A DNA stretch of 64,000 nt from Ferdinandcohnia sp036962705 (GCF_036962705.1 NZ_JBALOQ010000057.1:1-64000); one strand, 5' to 3'. Shown: positions 16,186 to 25,603, counted from the stretch's first letter. Numbers and translations: made by a program. Notes: generated by a model from the sequence alone, not told the origin.

Positions 16186-16264
16186 TTATAATTATTTATG
16201 CATTTGCGTTGACATAAATAATAATATCTATATAATAATTAGTATAAACAAGTAATAATTATAG
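16186..16264 (+). promoter_or_regulatory. ahpC promoter with PerR-box-like sites
   Basis: A strong promoter TTGACA (16209-16214), N16, TATAAT (16231-16236) precedes ahpC. Three stretches resemble the PerR consensus TTATAATNATTATAA: 16186-16200 (10 of 14), 16230-16244 (11 of 14, over the -10) and 16250-16264 (10 of 14). Peroxide-inducible repression by PerR is known for ahpC in Bacillus. The individual boxes are degenerate, and AT-rich sequence could mimic them. Confidence 0.55.
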
Positions 16265-16325
16265 ATTTTTGGTGCATAATACTAATAATCTATTTTTAAA
16301 TATAACCATATTGGAGGATTTTATT

Positions 16326-16895
16326 ATGTCAATTATTGGAAAAGAAATATCACCATTCACAGCACAGGCTTACAATAGCGGTACTGGAGAATTTATCGAG
16401 GTTTCTCAAGAAAACCTAAAAGGACAATGGAGTGTTGTTTGCTTCTACCCAGCAGATTTTACATTCGTTTGCCCAACTGAGCTTGAAGATCTTCAAAACC
16501 AATATGCAACACTAAAAGAATTAGGTACTGAAGTATATTCTGTTTCAACAGATACACATTTCACACATAAAGCATGGCATGATCACTCAGATGCAATTAG
16601 CAAACTTGAGTATGTTATGATCGGTGACCCATCACAAACAATTTCTCGCAACTTTGACGTACTAGACGAAGAAGCTGGCCTTGCACAACGCGGAACTTTC
16701 ATCATTGATCCAGACGGTGTTGTTCAAGCTATGGAAATTAATGCTGACGGTATTGGCCGTGATGCAAGCACACTTGTTAACAAAATTAAAGCTGCACAAT
16801 ATGTACGTAACAATCCAGGTGAAGTATGCCCAGCTAAATGGGAAGAAGGAAGCGAAACACTTAAACCAAGCCTAGACTTAGTTGGTAAAATTTAA
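16326..16895 (+). CDS. ahpC: Alkyl hydroperoxide reductase subunit C (2-Cys peroxiredoxin)
   Basis: This 189-residue cytosolic peroxiredoxin reduces H2O2 and organic peroxides. The peroxidatic cysteine is Cys49 in FTFVCPTE, and the resolving cysteine is Cys168 in GEVCPAKW. The C-terminus has the usual DLVGKI end. The open frame extends 19 codons further upstream, but GGAGG seven or so bases before 16326 and the conserved MSIIGKE start fix it there. ahpF follows after 12 bases and regenerates it with NADH. Confidence 0.97.
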   Translation: MSIIGKEISPFTAQAYNSGTGEFIEVSQENLKGQWSVVCFYPADFTFVCPTELEDLQNQYATLKELGTEVYSVSTDTHFTHKAWHDHSDAISKLEYVMIGDPSQTISRNFDVLDEEAGLAQRGTFIIDPDGVVQAMEINADGIGRDASTLVNKIKAAQYVRNNPGEVCPAKWEEGSETLKPSLDLVGKI

Positions 16896-16907
16896 GGGGT
16901 GCGATAA

Positions 16908-18488
16908 ATGGTACTAGATGCTGGCATTAAGCAACAATTAAACCAATATCTCCAACTTTTAGAAAATGATGTGCTACTCAAAGTCAGCGCAGGTTCTGAT
17001 AAGGTTTCAAAGGACATGTTATCACTCGTTAATGAGTTGAAAGCAATGTCGCCTAAAATTAAGATTGAACAGTCTGAGTTAGAAAGAACACCTAGCTTTA
17101 GTGTGAATCGTATCGGTGAAGATACTGGAGTAACATTTGCTGGTATTCCTCTCGGACACGAATTTACATCATTAGTGTTGGCTCTTTTACAAGTAAGTGG
17201 AAGAGCTCCAAAGGTTGATCAAAAACTGATTGACCAAATAAAAAGCATTAAAGGCGAATATCACTTTGTATCTTACATTAGCCTAAGTTGCCAAAACTGT
17301 CCTGATGTTGTACAAGCACTCAACTTAATGAGCGTTCTCAACCCTGGCATTACACATACTATGGTTGACGGAGCCGCTTTTAAAGAGGAAGTTGAAAGTA
17401 AAGATATCTTGGCAGTACCAACTGTGTTCTTAAATGGTGAAGCATTCAGCAGCGGTCGTATGTCATTAGAAGAAATCCTTTCGAAACTTGGAAGTGCTCC
17501 TGATGCTTCAGAGTTTGCTGAAAAAGATCCATTCGACGTTCTTGTTGTTGGAGGTGGACCTGCAGGTGCAAGTGCAGCAGTTTATGCAGCGCGTAAAGGC
17601 ATTCGTACAGGTCTTGTTGCTGACCGCTTTGGTGGTCAGATTTTAGATACGCTCGGCATTGAGAACTTTATTAGTGTTAAGCGTACTGAAGGACCTAAGC
17701 TTGCAGCAAGCCTAGAAGAACATGTTAAAGAATACGATGTTGATGTGATGAACCTACAGCGTGCGAAGCGTATTGAAAAGAAAGACTTCGTTGAGATTGA
17801 GCTTGAAAACGGAGCTGTTCTAAAAAGTAAAACTGTTATTCTTTCAACTGGTGCACGTTGGCGTAACGTAAATGTACCAGGTGAAGCGGAATTCAAGAAC
17901 AAAGGTGTAGCATACTGTCCACATTGTGATGGTCCATTATTTGCAGGTAAGGATGTTGCAGTTATCGGTGGCGGTAATTCAGGTATTGAAGCTGCAATTG
18001 ACCTTGCAGGTATTGTGAAGCATGTAACAGTTCTAGAATTTAATTCAGAGCTTAAGGCTGACACTGTACTTCAGGATCGTCTATTCAGTCTTCCGAATGT
18101 AACAGTTATTACGAACGCTCAAACGACAGAAATTACAGGTACTGACAAAGTAAATGGAATTTCTTACGTTGACCGTGATTCTAAAAAAGAACATCATGTT
18201 GAATTACAAGGTGTGTTTGTTCAAATTGGTCTTGTACCAAATACGGATTGGCTTGGTGACACAATCGAACGTAATCGAATGGGTGAGATTGTTGTTGATA
18301 ACCATGGTGCAACGTCTATCCCTGGTGTATTTGCTGCTGGTGACTGTACGAATAGTCCTTATAAGCAAATCATCATTTCAATGGGATCAGGTGCAACTGC
18401 ATCTCTAAGTGCGTTCGACTATATCATCCGAAACAATTGGGATACAAGTGTCGATGAAGCAGGTAAGAAAACACCTGTTCACCAATAA
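16908..18488 (+). CDS. ahpF: Alkyl hydroperoxide reductase subunit F
   Basis: This 526-residue flavoprotein passes electrons from NADH to AhpC. The N-terminal tandem thioredoxin-like domain has SCQNC (Cys128, Cys131). The thioredoxin-reductase-like part has the FAD site GGGPAG (215-220), redox pair CPHC (Cys337, Cys340), NADH site GGGNSG (354-359) and a second FAD motif ending GVFAAGDCT. It is slightly longer than the roughly 510 residues usual in Bacillus, owing to a C-terminal tail. AAGGGGTGCGATAA precedes the ATG. Confidence 0.97.
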   Translation: MVLDAGIKQQLNQYLQLLENDVLLKVSAGSDKVSKDMLSLVNELKAMSPKIKIEQSELERTPSFSVNRIGEDTGVTFAGIPLGHEFTSLVLALLQVSGRAPKVDQKLIDQIKSIKGEYHFVSYISLSCQNCPDVVQALNLMSVLNPGITHTMVDGAAFKEEVESKDILAVPTVFLNGEAFSSGRMSLEEILSKLGSAPDASEFAEKDPFDVLVVGGGPAGASAAVYAARKGIRTGLVADRFGGQILDTLGIENFISVKRTEGPKLAASLEEHVKEYDVDVMNLQRAKRIEKKDFVEIELENGAVLKSKTVILSTGARWRNVNVPGEAEFKNKGVAYCPHCDGPLFAGKDVAVIGGGNSGIEAAIDLAGIVKHVTVLEFNSELKADTVLQDRLFSLPNVTVITNAQTTEITGTDKVNGISYVDRDSKKEHHVELQGVFVQIGLVPNTDWLGDTIERNRMGEIVVDNHGATSIPGVFAAGDCTNSPYKQIIISMGSGATASLSAFDYIIRNNWDTSVDEAGKKTPVHQ

Positions 18489-18515
18489 TATTAATCACAT
18501 ATGCTGATAAATAAA

Positions 18516-18560
18516 AAAGTCCCTTTATTACCATACCGGTAGTAAAGGGACTTTCTTTTT
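18516..18560. terminator. Terminator after ahpCF
   Basis: AAGTCCCTTTA pairs with TAAAGGGACTT around an inner TTACC...GGTAG, with T runs on both strands. Confidence 0.88.
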
Positions 18561-18643
18561 TAAAAAAATTATAATAAAAAAATATTATTATCTGAAGATT
18601 CTTATTTTTAAATAGCAATTTTTGTATAAGAAATGAATCCTTT

Positions 18644-20119
18644 TTATTCATGATGATCATCGTGTGCATTTTCACTTTCAGGCAATGTGGTTGGCACCTG
18701 TGATTCTGTACCTGGTTCGACTAGTAGAAATTGCCCCATCATACCGTCGTCTTCATGACGTAATAAATGGCAGTGATACATATACGGGACATGAGGGTCT
18801 GGAAAGTTACCAAACTCTACAACAATTCTTACCTTTGATCCATTTGGAATAAACACTGTGTCCTTTCTACCTCTTTCATACTCAGAAGGTTCCTTATCGT
18901 TAATGTCCAAAATTCGGAAAGCTGCATTATGAATATGGAAATTATGAGACCAACCAAAATTATTAATCTCCCAAATTTCTGTTGTACCGGCAGGAACAAC
19001 CTCGTCAATTCGATTCATATCCATTACTTTGTCATTAATCTTGTTTTCCATTGTTAATTTAAATTGGCGAACCGGTGCATCCTTTGGAACTTCGATTGGC
19101 GGAACGGTTGAAAGCTGTCCTTCTATTGATGAGACTGGAGTTAATTCAGGAGCCGCAATAATCTTCAACAAATCAAATTCCCCATTATCAATACCATTAT
19201 TTCCACTAAAACTATGGAGGATGGTTTCCTCACCTGGCTTAAATTCAACAACAATTTCTGCACGCTCACCTGGACTTAACATGAAACGATCCAAAGAAAC
19301 TGGCTCTTGAAGGAGCCCAACATCATTCGCGACAAGCTTAAAAGATCGACCATCAGTAAAGCCAAAATGATAGGCTCTTGCATTTGAGCCATTTAGCAAA
19401 CGAAATCGAACCTGACTAGATGTCACTTCAAGATATGGGTCATACGTTCCATTCACAAGTATTTCATCTCCAAGGGTACCAAAGACCCCTTCGTTATCCT
19501 CTTTCATTTGGCCATCACTTGTAAATAATTTATCTTGTATAATAAGTGGAATATCATCCACACCATAATCAGAAGGAAGCTTTTTGGAATCATCATCATC
19601 GATAATAAACATTCCCGCAAGTCCTTTATATACATGCTGTCCTGTTTTCCCGTGTAAGTGAGGGTGATACCAGGTTGTTGCAGATGGTTGGTCTATTGTC
19701 CAATGTGGTGTCCATGTTTCCCCTGCCTCAATCATCTGGTGCGGACCTCCATCCATCACAGCTGGTAACCTCATCCCGTGCCAGTGTAAAGTGGATGTCT
19801 CCCCTAATTGATTTACGATATCAAAAGAAACCTTGTCACCGCGAGAAGCCCTAACGGTTGGACCTAAATAGGTACCATTGATTCCAAAAGTGTCCGCCAT
19901 TTTCCCTGGCAATAATTCTGTTATTCCTGTTTGCATGGTTAATGTGAAATTTTTTGTACCATCAGCTTCTATTGTAGGTTCGACAAGTTCTGGAATTTTT
20001 AAGGCTTGCGTAAACTCTAGCTCTCCTACATTTGTTATGATTTCATCCTTCCCACAACCTGCCAAACTTATTAAAAATAACATCATTAGTAATGCAATAA
20101 ATCTATTATTTGATCTCAA
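18644..20119 (-). CDS. Lipoprotein multicopper oxidase
   Basis: This 491-residue exported lipoprotein has a short basic start, a hydrophobic segment and the lipobox LAGC, with acylated Cys22. Three cupredoxin domains follow. Copper ligands are seen as LHWHGM, WYHPHLHGKT, HNFHIH and MYHCHLLRHEDDGMM, covering the type 1, 2 and 3 sites. It resembles CueO/bilirubin-oxidase-type enzymes and probably oxidises metals or phenolics at the membrane surface. A histidine-rich tail (DDHHE) ends the protein. The start is a TTG with AAGGG six bases before it. No copper-export gene is adjacent, so a copper-tolerance role is only a guess. Confidence 0.85.
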   Translation of the reverse strand: MRSNNRFIALLMMLFLISLAGCGKDEIITNVGELEFTQALKIPELVEPTIEADGTKNFTLTMQTGITELLPGKMADTFGINGTYLGPTVRASRGDKVSFDIVNQLGETSTLHWHGMRLPAVMDGGPHQMIEAGETWTPHWTIDQPSATTWYHPHLHGKTGQHVYKGLAGMFIIDDDDSKKLPSDYGVDDIPLIIQDKLFTSDGQMKEDNEGVFGTLGDEILVNGTYDPYLEVTSSQVRFRLLNGSNARAYHFGFTDGRSFKLVANDVGLLQEPVSLDRFMLSPGERAEIVVEFKPGEETILHSFSGNNGIDNGEFDLLKIIAAPELTPVSSIEGQLSTVPPIEVPKDAPVRQFKLTMENKINDKVMDMNRIDEVVPAGTTEIWEINNFGWSHNFHIHNAAFRILDINDKEPSEYERGRKDTVFIPNGSKVRIVVEFGNFPDPHVPYMYHCHLLRHEDDGMMGQFLLVEPGTESQVPTTLPESENAHDDHHE

Positions 20120-20389
20120 TTTTTTCCCTTACTTCCTCTCTTACCCAATTGGTAGATTTCGATCTATTCCTTGCCTCTAGTCTATTTTACTACGTTTTTT
20201 CTTTGTTCATTTTGAATCCCAATTTTGTCATAAAATCGACACATTAATAGTAATTAACCCACCTTTTCGTCGATTAATAATATGGTTTTCATTCCTGACT
20301 TCGACATTTTTCTCTCATACTTTAAGGTAATATCTTCATATTACTTATTACCTATTTCAAAGAAACCTAAGTAAAAAAGGAGGTTTGTA

Positions 20390-21337
20390 ATGAAGGATAA
20401 AATTGTCCTAATTACAGGTGCAAATTCCGGGATTGGAAAAGCAGCAGCCCTTAAATTTGCTGCAGAGGGATATCATGTGATTATGGGTTGCCGCAATATG
20501 GAGATTAGTTCTGTTGTCCAAAAAGATATTATTGAAACCACGAAAAATACCAATGTAGATTTAATGAAGCTTGATGTTTCTTCTTTTGATTCGATTCATG
20601 CATTTTGCACTGTTTTTAAAGGAAAATACCCACGACTGGACATTCTGATACATAACGCTGCTTATTTAAATTACGGAATAAAAGAATATAGACTGAGTCC
20701 CGAACATATCGAATTATCTTTTGCAACGAACACATTTGGTCCTTTTTTAATGACCCAATTACTGGCCAATCATTTGGCCAAATCTTCAGATCCAAGAATC
20801 CTCCATGCCTGTACGACAAATATCAAAAATTTCTTCGACCCAAAAAGAAAGATCGAATTTGACAATTTACGTGGAGAACACAAGGACACAAGACCATATA
20901 GCACCTATAAGATGTATGGAGATTCAAAAATGGCGCTACTGATGCTAACCTTCAAAATGGCTGAAGAATATAAAAGCATGGGAATCAAAATGAATGCTCT
21001 TCAAATTAACCGTGTAAAGCTATCAAAAGAGACAATCGACAAAATGAATTCCTTTTGGAAAGTGTTTGCCAAGCTACAAAATCTCACTAACCCCCTACCA
21101 TCGGGCATGGCCAACACCTATTTTCACATTTGCACCTCGGATGAATTTAAAAATGTGACCGGGCAGCTTATCAACCATAATAGAGAAATTGTCCATCCAG
21201 CAACAACCGAAAAAGGCTTTACCCAATTGAAGAATGTCTTTGGTTCAAACAGTTACCCTAATTACGCAATAAATTCCAAAAATGTAGAACAAATATGGAG
21301 GATGAGCACTTCGCTTACCAAAGAATATATTATATAA
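20390..21337 (+). CDS. Short-chain dehydrogenase/reductase (retinol-dehydrogenase-like)
   Basis: This 315-residue protein has the classical SDR cofactor motif TGANSGIG (10-17), NAA-type HNAAYL near 93, and catalytic YGDSK near 180. The basic residues GCRN after beta-2 suggest NADPH preference. It is longer than a minimal SDR and resembles retinol-dehydrogenase or WW-domain-oxidoreductase-like members. The active-site Ser region reads HACTTN, which is slightly unusual. An AGGAGG site precedes the ATG. It is monocistronic and nothing around it points to a substrate. Confidence 0.75.
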   Translation: MKDKIVLITGANSGIGKAAALKFAAEGYHVIMGCRNMEISSVVQKDIIETTKNTNVDLMKLDVSSFDSIHAFCTVFKGKYPRLDILIHNAAYLNYGIKEYRLSPEHIELSFATNTFGPFLMTQLLANHLAKSSDPRILHACTTNIKNFFDPKRKIEFDNLRGEHKDTRPYSTYKMYGDSKMALLMLTFKMAEEYKSMGIKMNALQINRVKLSKETIDKMNSFWKVFAKLQNLTNPLPSGMANTYFHICTSDEFKNVTGQLINHNREIVHPATTEKGFTQLKNVFGSNSYPNYAINSKNVEQIWRMSTSLTKEYII

Positions 21338-21484
21338 ATGGTGAAGCCCTTTTTCGAAACTGCTTTTTTAACACATCTACTTCTTTTTCTTCACTTTCCA
21401 TATACTCGAAAGAAAAATTGTCTATGATTAAAAAAATCGGATAAAATGAAATATGTACATATAACAATTTTTAGGAGTGAAGAG

Positions 21485-21913
21485 ATGTCTGTAGATGTTT
21501 ATCTTGTTTTTAATGGCAATTGCCGAGAAGCCGTCGAATTTTACGCAAAGGTGTTTAATTGTGAAACACCAAAAATTATGACTTTTGGTCAATCACCACA
21601 AAGTCCAGAATATCAACTTCCAGAGGAAGCAAAGGATTTAGTGATGCACTCGCGCCTTAATATCGATGGAAGCAATGTCATGTTTTCAGATAACTTCCCT
21701 GGTCAGCCATATACTGTTGGTGACAATGTTACACTTGCGTTAATTAGTAAAAATGTGAATGATTTAAAATCTTGGTATGAACAATTAAAAGATGGCGGCA
21801 CAGTTGTTATGGAACTGCAAGAAACCTTCTGGAGCAAGCTCTACGGTCAAGTAACAGATAAATTTGGTATCCAATGGCAAATTAACTATGACAGTGGAGA
21901 AATGGCCATGTAA
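21485..21913 (+). CDS. VOC-family protein, PhnB/YjdN-like
   Basis: This 142-residue protein has a vicinal-oxygen-chelate fold of the PhnB type, with the start SVDVYLVFNGNCREAVEFYAKVF, the middle MHSRLNIDGSNVMFSDNFPG and the end YGQVTDKFGIQWQINY. The function of the family is unknown; some members relate to glyoxalase or demethylubiquinone methyltransferase folds. The frame is open further upstream, but AGGAGTG before 21485 and homologue starts fix the ATG. It is monocistronic and ends at a strong terminator. Confidence 0.85.
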   Translation: MSVDVYLVFNGNCREAVEFYAKVFNCETPKIMTFGQSPQSPEYQLPEEAKDLVMHSRLNIDGSNVMFSDNFPGQPYTVGDNVTLALISKNVNDLKSWYEQLKDGGTVVMELQETFWSKLYGQVTDKFGIQWQINYDSGEMAM

Positions 21914-21916
21914 AAA

Positions 21917-21961
21917 AAAGATACAGGAACTTTTCTTTTAAGAAAAGACTGTATCTTTTTT
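21917..21961 (+). terminator. Terminator of the VOC gene
   Basis: AAGATACAG pairs with CTGTATCTT around an inner TTTTCTT/AAGAAAA stem, followed by T6. Confidence 0.85.
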
Positions 21962-22006
21962 ATTAGGCGTGTACGGTTCCCCTTAACAAAAATAATGAGA
22001 TACTGC

Positions 22007-22495
22007 CTACTTTTGTTCCTTAGTAGAAGATTTCTCATGTTGAAGCAGCCATTCTTTTCTCCACAGGCCTCCCGCATAACCAGTTAGTTTCCCAGTTGAG
22101 CCAATGACTCTGTGACAAGGAATAACAATGCTTAACTTATTTTTTCCATTCGCACTTCCTACAGCTCTTATCGCTTTTTCATTCCCAATGGAAACGGCAA
22201 CATCCTTATAGGACCCAGTTTCGGCATAGGGGATTTCTTTTAAAGCTTCCCATACAGTTTTTTGAAAATCAGTCCCTTTAATGTGATAAGGGAGTGTAAA
22301 TTCATGGCGGTTGCCTTTAAAATATTCATCAAGTTGGTTATAGCATTCTACCAGTAGTTGGGGTGTATCACTGTGTAGCATATTCACCTTTTTACTCTCT
22401 TCAGAGAATAAAATAGAGTGAATGGCTTCGTGAGTACCACTTATTTCTATCACGCCAATCGGTGATTCATAGTCTAATTTATGTATTCTTGTCAT
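22007..22495 (-). CDS. ogt: Methylated-DNA-protein-cysteine methyltransferase
   Basis: This 162-residue suicide repair protein removes O6-alkyl groups from guanine. The acceptor cysteine lies in IVIPCHRV (Cys127), with the HTH-like GSYKDVAVSIGNEKAIRAVG before it. TTTGGAGGTC five bases upstream fixes the ATG at 22495, although the frame is open to 22555. The start overlaps the end of alkA by 17 bases, so it is the last gene of the adaA-alkA-ogt alkylation operon. In B. subtilis the equivalent is adaB. Confidence 0.93.
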   Translation of the reverse strand: MTRIHKLDYESPIGVIEISGTHEAIHSILFSEESKKVNMLHSDTPQLLVECYNQLDEYFKGNRHEFTLPYHIKGTDFQKTVWEALKEIPYAETGSYKDVAVSIGNEKAIRAVGSANGKNKLSIVIPCHRVIGSTGKLTGYAGGLWRKEWLLQHEKSSTKEQK

Positions 22496-23396
22496 ATAAA
22501 GACCTCCAAAGATAAAAGGTAGCATATGCCTGCCAACCATCCCAATTCTTTGCATATTCTTCTATTTCTTCAATAGTTGGTTTCTTCTCAAGACCTAATA
22601 GGTTTTTTAATGCATTATGAAGTCCGACATCCGCTATTGGGAAGGAGGAGGCAATGTGTAAGCATTTCATCATAACATAATCTGCTGTCCATGCTCCGAT
22701 ACCCCTTATCATCATCAATGTTTTTTTTACTTGCTGATCATCCTGTTTCTGAAGCAATAATTCTTTAGTTAATTGGCCATTTGCCATAGCTTTCGCAATG
22801 TCAATGATATATTCTGCCTTCCTGTTAGTAAATTGTAGTTTTGTTAAATCATCTATGTTTATTAAAGCTATTTTTTCAAATGAGGGAAATAACCAGTACG
22901 TTTCGCCCTCAAATGTAAGACTTTCGCCAAATTGCTCGACGAAGCGTTTCTTTAAAGTGTAAGCAAATGTTAAATTAATTTGCTGTCCCATAATCGCCCA
23001 CACTATCGCCTCAAATAAATCTGGAATACACATAATCCGTAAGCCGTAGTATTTCTGGGCAAGTGACTTTAAGACTTTGTCTTGACTCGCTACTTGGTAA
23101 AATCCCCTTAAATCCTGATCCAGATCAAACCATTCCCAAATATTCTCTCCTACTTCTTTACGTTCGTGAATAGATGGAATGCTTATTGGAAATTCAAGCC
23201 TTATGGAATTATTGGTGTACCCAATTTTACATAAAACCAAAGATTTTTTCCCCTTTACTAGTTTATATAAAGAGTCCTTTTTAATTTGATGAAGCACTTC
23301 CTGTTTAGACCTGCCCAAAAAGATCAAACACTCTTCAAAATTAAATTCCTTTGGAGGAAAGATCTCTATATACGATTCATGATCATTCCATTTCAT
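22479..23396 (-). CDS. alkA: DNA-3-methyladenine glycosylase II
   Basis: This 305-residue base-excision enzyme removes N3- and N7-alkylated purines. The helix-hairpin-helix RGIGAWTADYVMM (231-243) is followed by the catalytic aspartate in FPIADVGLHN (Asp256). The N-terminal 100 residues form the AlkA-type beta domain. It overlaps adaA by 14 bases and ogt by 17, so the three are tightly coupled. Confidence 0.92.
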   Translation of the reverse strand: MKWNDHESYIEIFPPKEFNFEECLIFLGRSKQEVLHQIKKDSLYKLVKGKKSLVLCKIGYTNNSIRLEFPISIPSIHERKEVGENIWEWFDLDQDLRGFYQVASQDKVLKSLAQKYYGLRIMCIPDLFEAIVWAIMGQQINLTFAYTLKKRFVEQFGESLTFEGETYWLFPSFEKIALINIDDLTKLQFTNRKAEYIIDIAKAMANGQLTKELLLQKQDDQQVKKTLMMIRGIGAWTADYVMMKCLHIASSFPIADVGLHNALKNLLGLEKKPTIEEIEEYAKNWDGWQAYATFYLWRSLYDKNT

Positions 23397-23955
23397 TTTG
23401 GAATTCCTTTCGATATTCGCTAGGTGAGCAGTTTTTTAAGCTTCGGAACACTTTATAAAAATTAGATGGGCTCTGGAAGCCCACCGCAAAGCATATATCG
23501 AGATTTGTCAAACTGGTGCTTTTAAGAAGGTAACCTGCTTTATCAGTGCGTATTTTTTCTAAATAAGTACGCGGGGTCTCAGATGTTTCTTGTTTAAATA
23601 AGCGTTCTAGATAATAAGGACTTAAGCCGACTTGATCTGCTATATCCTTTAATGTTAAGTTTTGCTTATAATGATTGACTAGGAAAGTAATGGTATTTCT
23701 TACAATCTCAATTTGCGGGGATTGTTCCATTTTAGGCTGACACCTTTTGCAAGGACGAAAACCCGCTTCTTCGACTGCGTTGATATCATGGTAAAATTCA
23801 ACATTTATCTTTTTAGGCTTCCTTGATCTACAGGAAGGACGGCAGTATATTTTCGTAGTTTTTACTGCAGTGTAAAATAGACCATCATATTTACGATCAC
23901 AAGCGATAATCTTTTCCCACATCTCTTCAAATGAAAGATTAATTTTAGTCACCAT
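23383..23955 (-). CDS. adaA: AdaA: methylphosphotriester-DNA alkyltransferase and activator
   Basis: This 190-residue protein has the Ada zinc domain with the four cysteines Cys38, Cys42, Cys69 and Cys72 (YCRPSC and PCKRC). The AraC-type DNA-binding region follows (about 85-185, LKDIADQVGLSPYYLERLFK and ICFAVGFQSPSNFYKVFR). By analogy with B. subtilis AdaA it takes methyl groups from phosphotriesters and then activates its own operon. It follows the PEP-mutase-like gene by only 19 bases, so read-through from that gene is likely. Confidence 0.93.
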   Translation of the reverse strand: MVTKINLSFEEMWEKIIACDRKYDGLFYTAVKTTKIYCRPSCRSRKPKKINVEFYHDINAVEEAGFRPCKRCQPKMEQSPQIEIVRNTITFLVNHYKQNLTLKDIADQVGLSPYYLERLFKQETSETPRTYLEKIRTDKAGYLLKSTSLTNLDICFAVGFQSPSNFYKVFRSLKNCSPSEYRKEFQNEME

Positions 23956-23974
23956 TTAACACTTTCCTTTCACA

Positions 23975-24751
23975 TTAGTGCTCTGTCGCGTACAAAAGGG
24001 ACGTATCTTTATGCTCTAATAATTCGTTAACCTTCTTTTCTAAATAAGCAATCACTTTATCAGATAGGGCATTTCCAAAACTAAATCGTTTCACTCCTAA
24101 TTCTTTAAGCTTATTACAATTTGTGAGCCCGGGTAAAGATAATATATTTAGTGGCGTATTTACATTCATGGTAATTCCTTTAATCTCATTAGGTTCTTTT
24201 AATCCGGGGACAAAAATCCCACTAGCGCCACTCTCAACATACGCCTTTGCTCGTGCTATTGTTTCATCGAAAGGGTTTTCCCTCTGAAAATAAGTATCCG
24301 TTCTAGCATTAATATAAAAATCTTTATAACCATTATTGTCTAACGCTATTCGAATTTTCTCCAGAAGATTACAGTGTTGTGAAATCTCTCTTAATCCATT
24401 CGATTTCTTCAATGAATCTTCAATATTGACACCTGCTACCCCTACATCTGCAGTCCTTAAAACATTATTAATGATCTTGTTAGTGTCTTCGCTATATCCA
24501 GCCTCAATATCAGCTGAAACAGGAATTTTCACATTCTCAACTATAGTTTTAATGATTCCTAAATGTCTGTCAAAATCAATTAATTCTCCATCTAAAAGTC
24601 CCAGTGAGTTTGCAATACCCCAACTGGTTGTACCAATTGCTTTGAATCCTGCTTTTTCAAGCATTAAGGCTGAAAGTAAATCCCAAGCGTTTCCTAGAAA
24701 TAATAATCCATTTGAAGAATGCAATCCATTAAATTCCTGAATCTTGGTCAT
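23975..24751 (-). CDS. Isocitrate lyase/PEP mutase superfamily protein
   Basis: This 258-residue TIM-barrel protein shows GTTSWGIANSLG, the metal-site VSADIEAGY near 77, GVNIEDS near 107 and INARTDTYF near 145. These are hallmarks of the PEP mutase/isocitrate-lyase group (2-methylisocitrate lyase, carboxyphosphonoenolpyruvate mutase, oxaloacetate decarboxylase). The KKCGH-type catalytic loop of true isocitrate lyases is absent. The substrate is uncertain. It is the upstream gene of the ada operon, and the pairing may matter for alkylation stress or be accidental. Confidence 0.78.
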   Translation of the reverse strand: MTKIQEFNGLHSSNGLLFLGNAWDLLSALMLEKAGFKAIGTTSWGIANSLGLLDGELIDFDRHLGIIKTIVENVKIPVSADIEAGYSEDTNKIINNVLRTADVGVAGVNIEDSLKKSNGLREISQHCNLLEKIRIALDNNGYKDFYINARTDTYFQRENPFDETIARAKAYVESGASGIFVPGLKEPNEIKGITMNVNTPLNILSLPGLTNCNKLKELGVKRFSFGNALSDKVIAYLEKKVNELLEHKDTSLLYATEH

Positions 24752-25084
24752 TTTGTTCCTCCTACTGTTATTGGAACTATTTTAACAAGTAATCATCATC
24801 TATTTCGTCCTTATTCTTGCTCTTATGGTCTGTCATTTTAGACAACAAAAAAAGTGAAGCTAAATTGTGCTCCACTTTTAAAGCCTTATTTCCTTATTCT
24901 CCATGTTCAGTGACATTATTTAATAATAGAATACTTAAAAATTGCAATCCATTTATATATGAATCCAAATGGATAGACTACATTATATATTGTTGTTTTA
25001 TGCCCTATGCGTTTATAGGAAAATTTCATAAATCTTGCGGGCTTGGAATTTTATCAATATAAAAACAATCATTGGAGGGATAAT
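24752..25084. other. 333-bp divergent intergenic region
   Basis: It holds the RBS of the PEP-mutase gene and an AAAGTGAAGC/GCTCCACTTT hairpin at 24851-24878 with T runs on either side, which looks like an orphan terminator. A ribosome site for 25085 is at its right end. No convincing operator for the ada operon was found. Confidence 0.5.
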
Positions 25085-25576
25085 ATGTTTCCAAAAACCG
25101 AAATCACTCATACTTTCAACGCTCCTCGTGAACTTGTTTTTAAGGCGTTCACCGAATCTGAACATTTGAAGAACTGGTGGGGCCCAAAAGGATGGGCTTT
25201 TGATATTGCTAAGCTCGAGTTAGGCAAGAATGGTGTCTTCCACTACAGTCAGACTTCTCCTGACGGTAACGTCATGTGGGTTAAATTCGTTTATCATGAA
25301 ATAAATGCTCCTGAGAAGCTTGTTTACACTTCTTTCTTTTCTGATGAGAATGGAAACATCGTTCGTGCTCCTTTTAACGAAAACTGGCCACTGGAAATTC
25401 TCAACACATATACATTCAATGAGTCTGAAGGTAAAACAATTCTTACGATGATTGGGACTCTTGTATCTCCGACCGAGGAGGAAATAAAAACATACGAGGA
25501 GTCGCAAGAAATGGTTCATGAGGGCTTTTCAGGAACCTTCGTGCAACTTGCTGATTACCTATCAAAGATTAAATAA
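25085..25576 (+). CDS. SRPBCC/AHSA1-domain protein
   Basis: This 163-residue START-like protein has typical stretches FNAPRELVFKAFTESEHLKNWWGPKGW, EKLVYTS and EGFSGTFVQLADYL. These match the bacterial AHSA1 (activator of Hsp90 ATPase homologue 1) subgroup. A hydrophobic cavity for a small ligand is expected, but no substrate is known. TTGGAGGGATAAT precedes the ATG. No ArsR-type regulator is adjacent, although such pairs are common elsewhere. Confidence 0.85.
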   Translation: MFPKTEITHTFNAPRELVFKAFTESEHLKNWWGPKGWAFDIAKLELGKNGVFHYSQTSPDGNVMWVKFVYHEINAPEKLVYTSFFSDENGNIVRAPFNENWPLEILNTYTFNESEGKTILTMIGTLVSPTEEEIKTYEESQEMVHEGFSGTFVQLADYLSKIK

Positions 25577-25603
25577 AACTGATATAAGTCGAGTACGAAT
25601 AAA

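Noticed and set aside
17636..18064. 142-codon open frame opposite ahpF
   Set aside because: It is a shadow of the well-supported ahpF coding frame.
20120..20389. Operator for the SDR or the multicopper oxidase gene
   Set aside because: No clear palindrome, CsoR/CueR-type promoter or riboswitch was found in this AT-rich gap.
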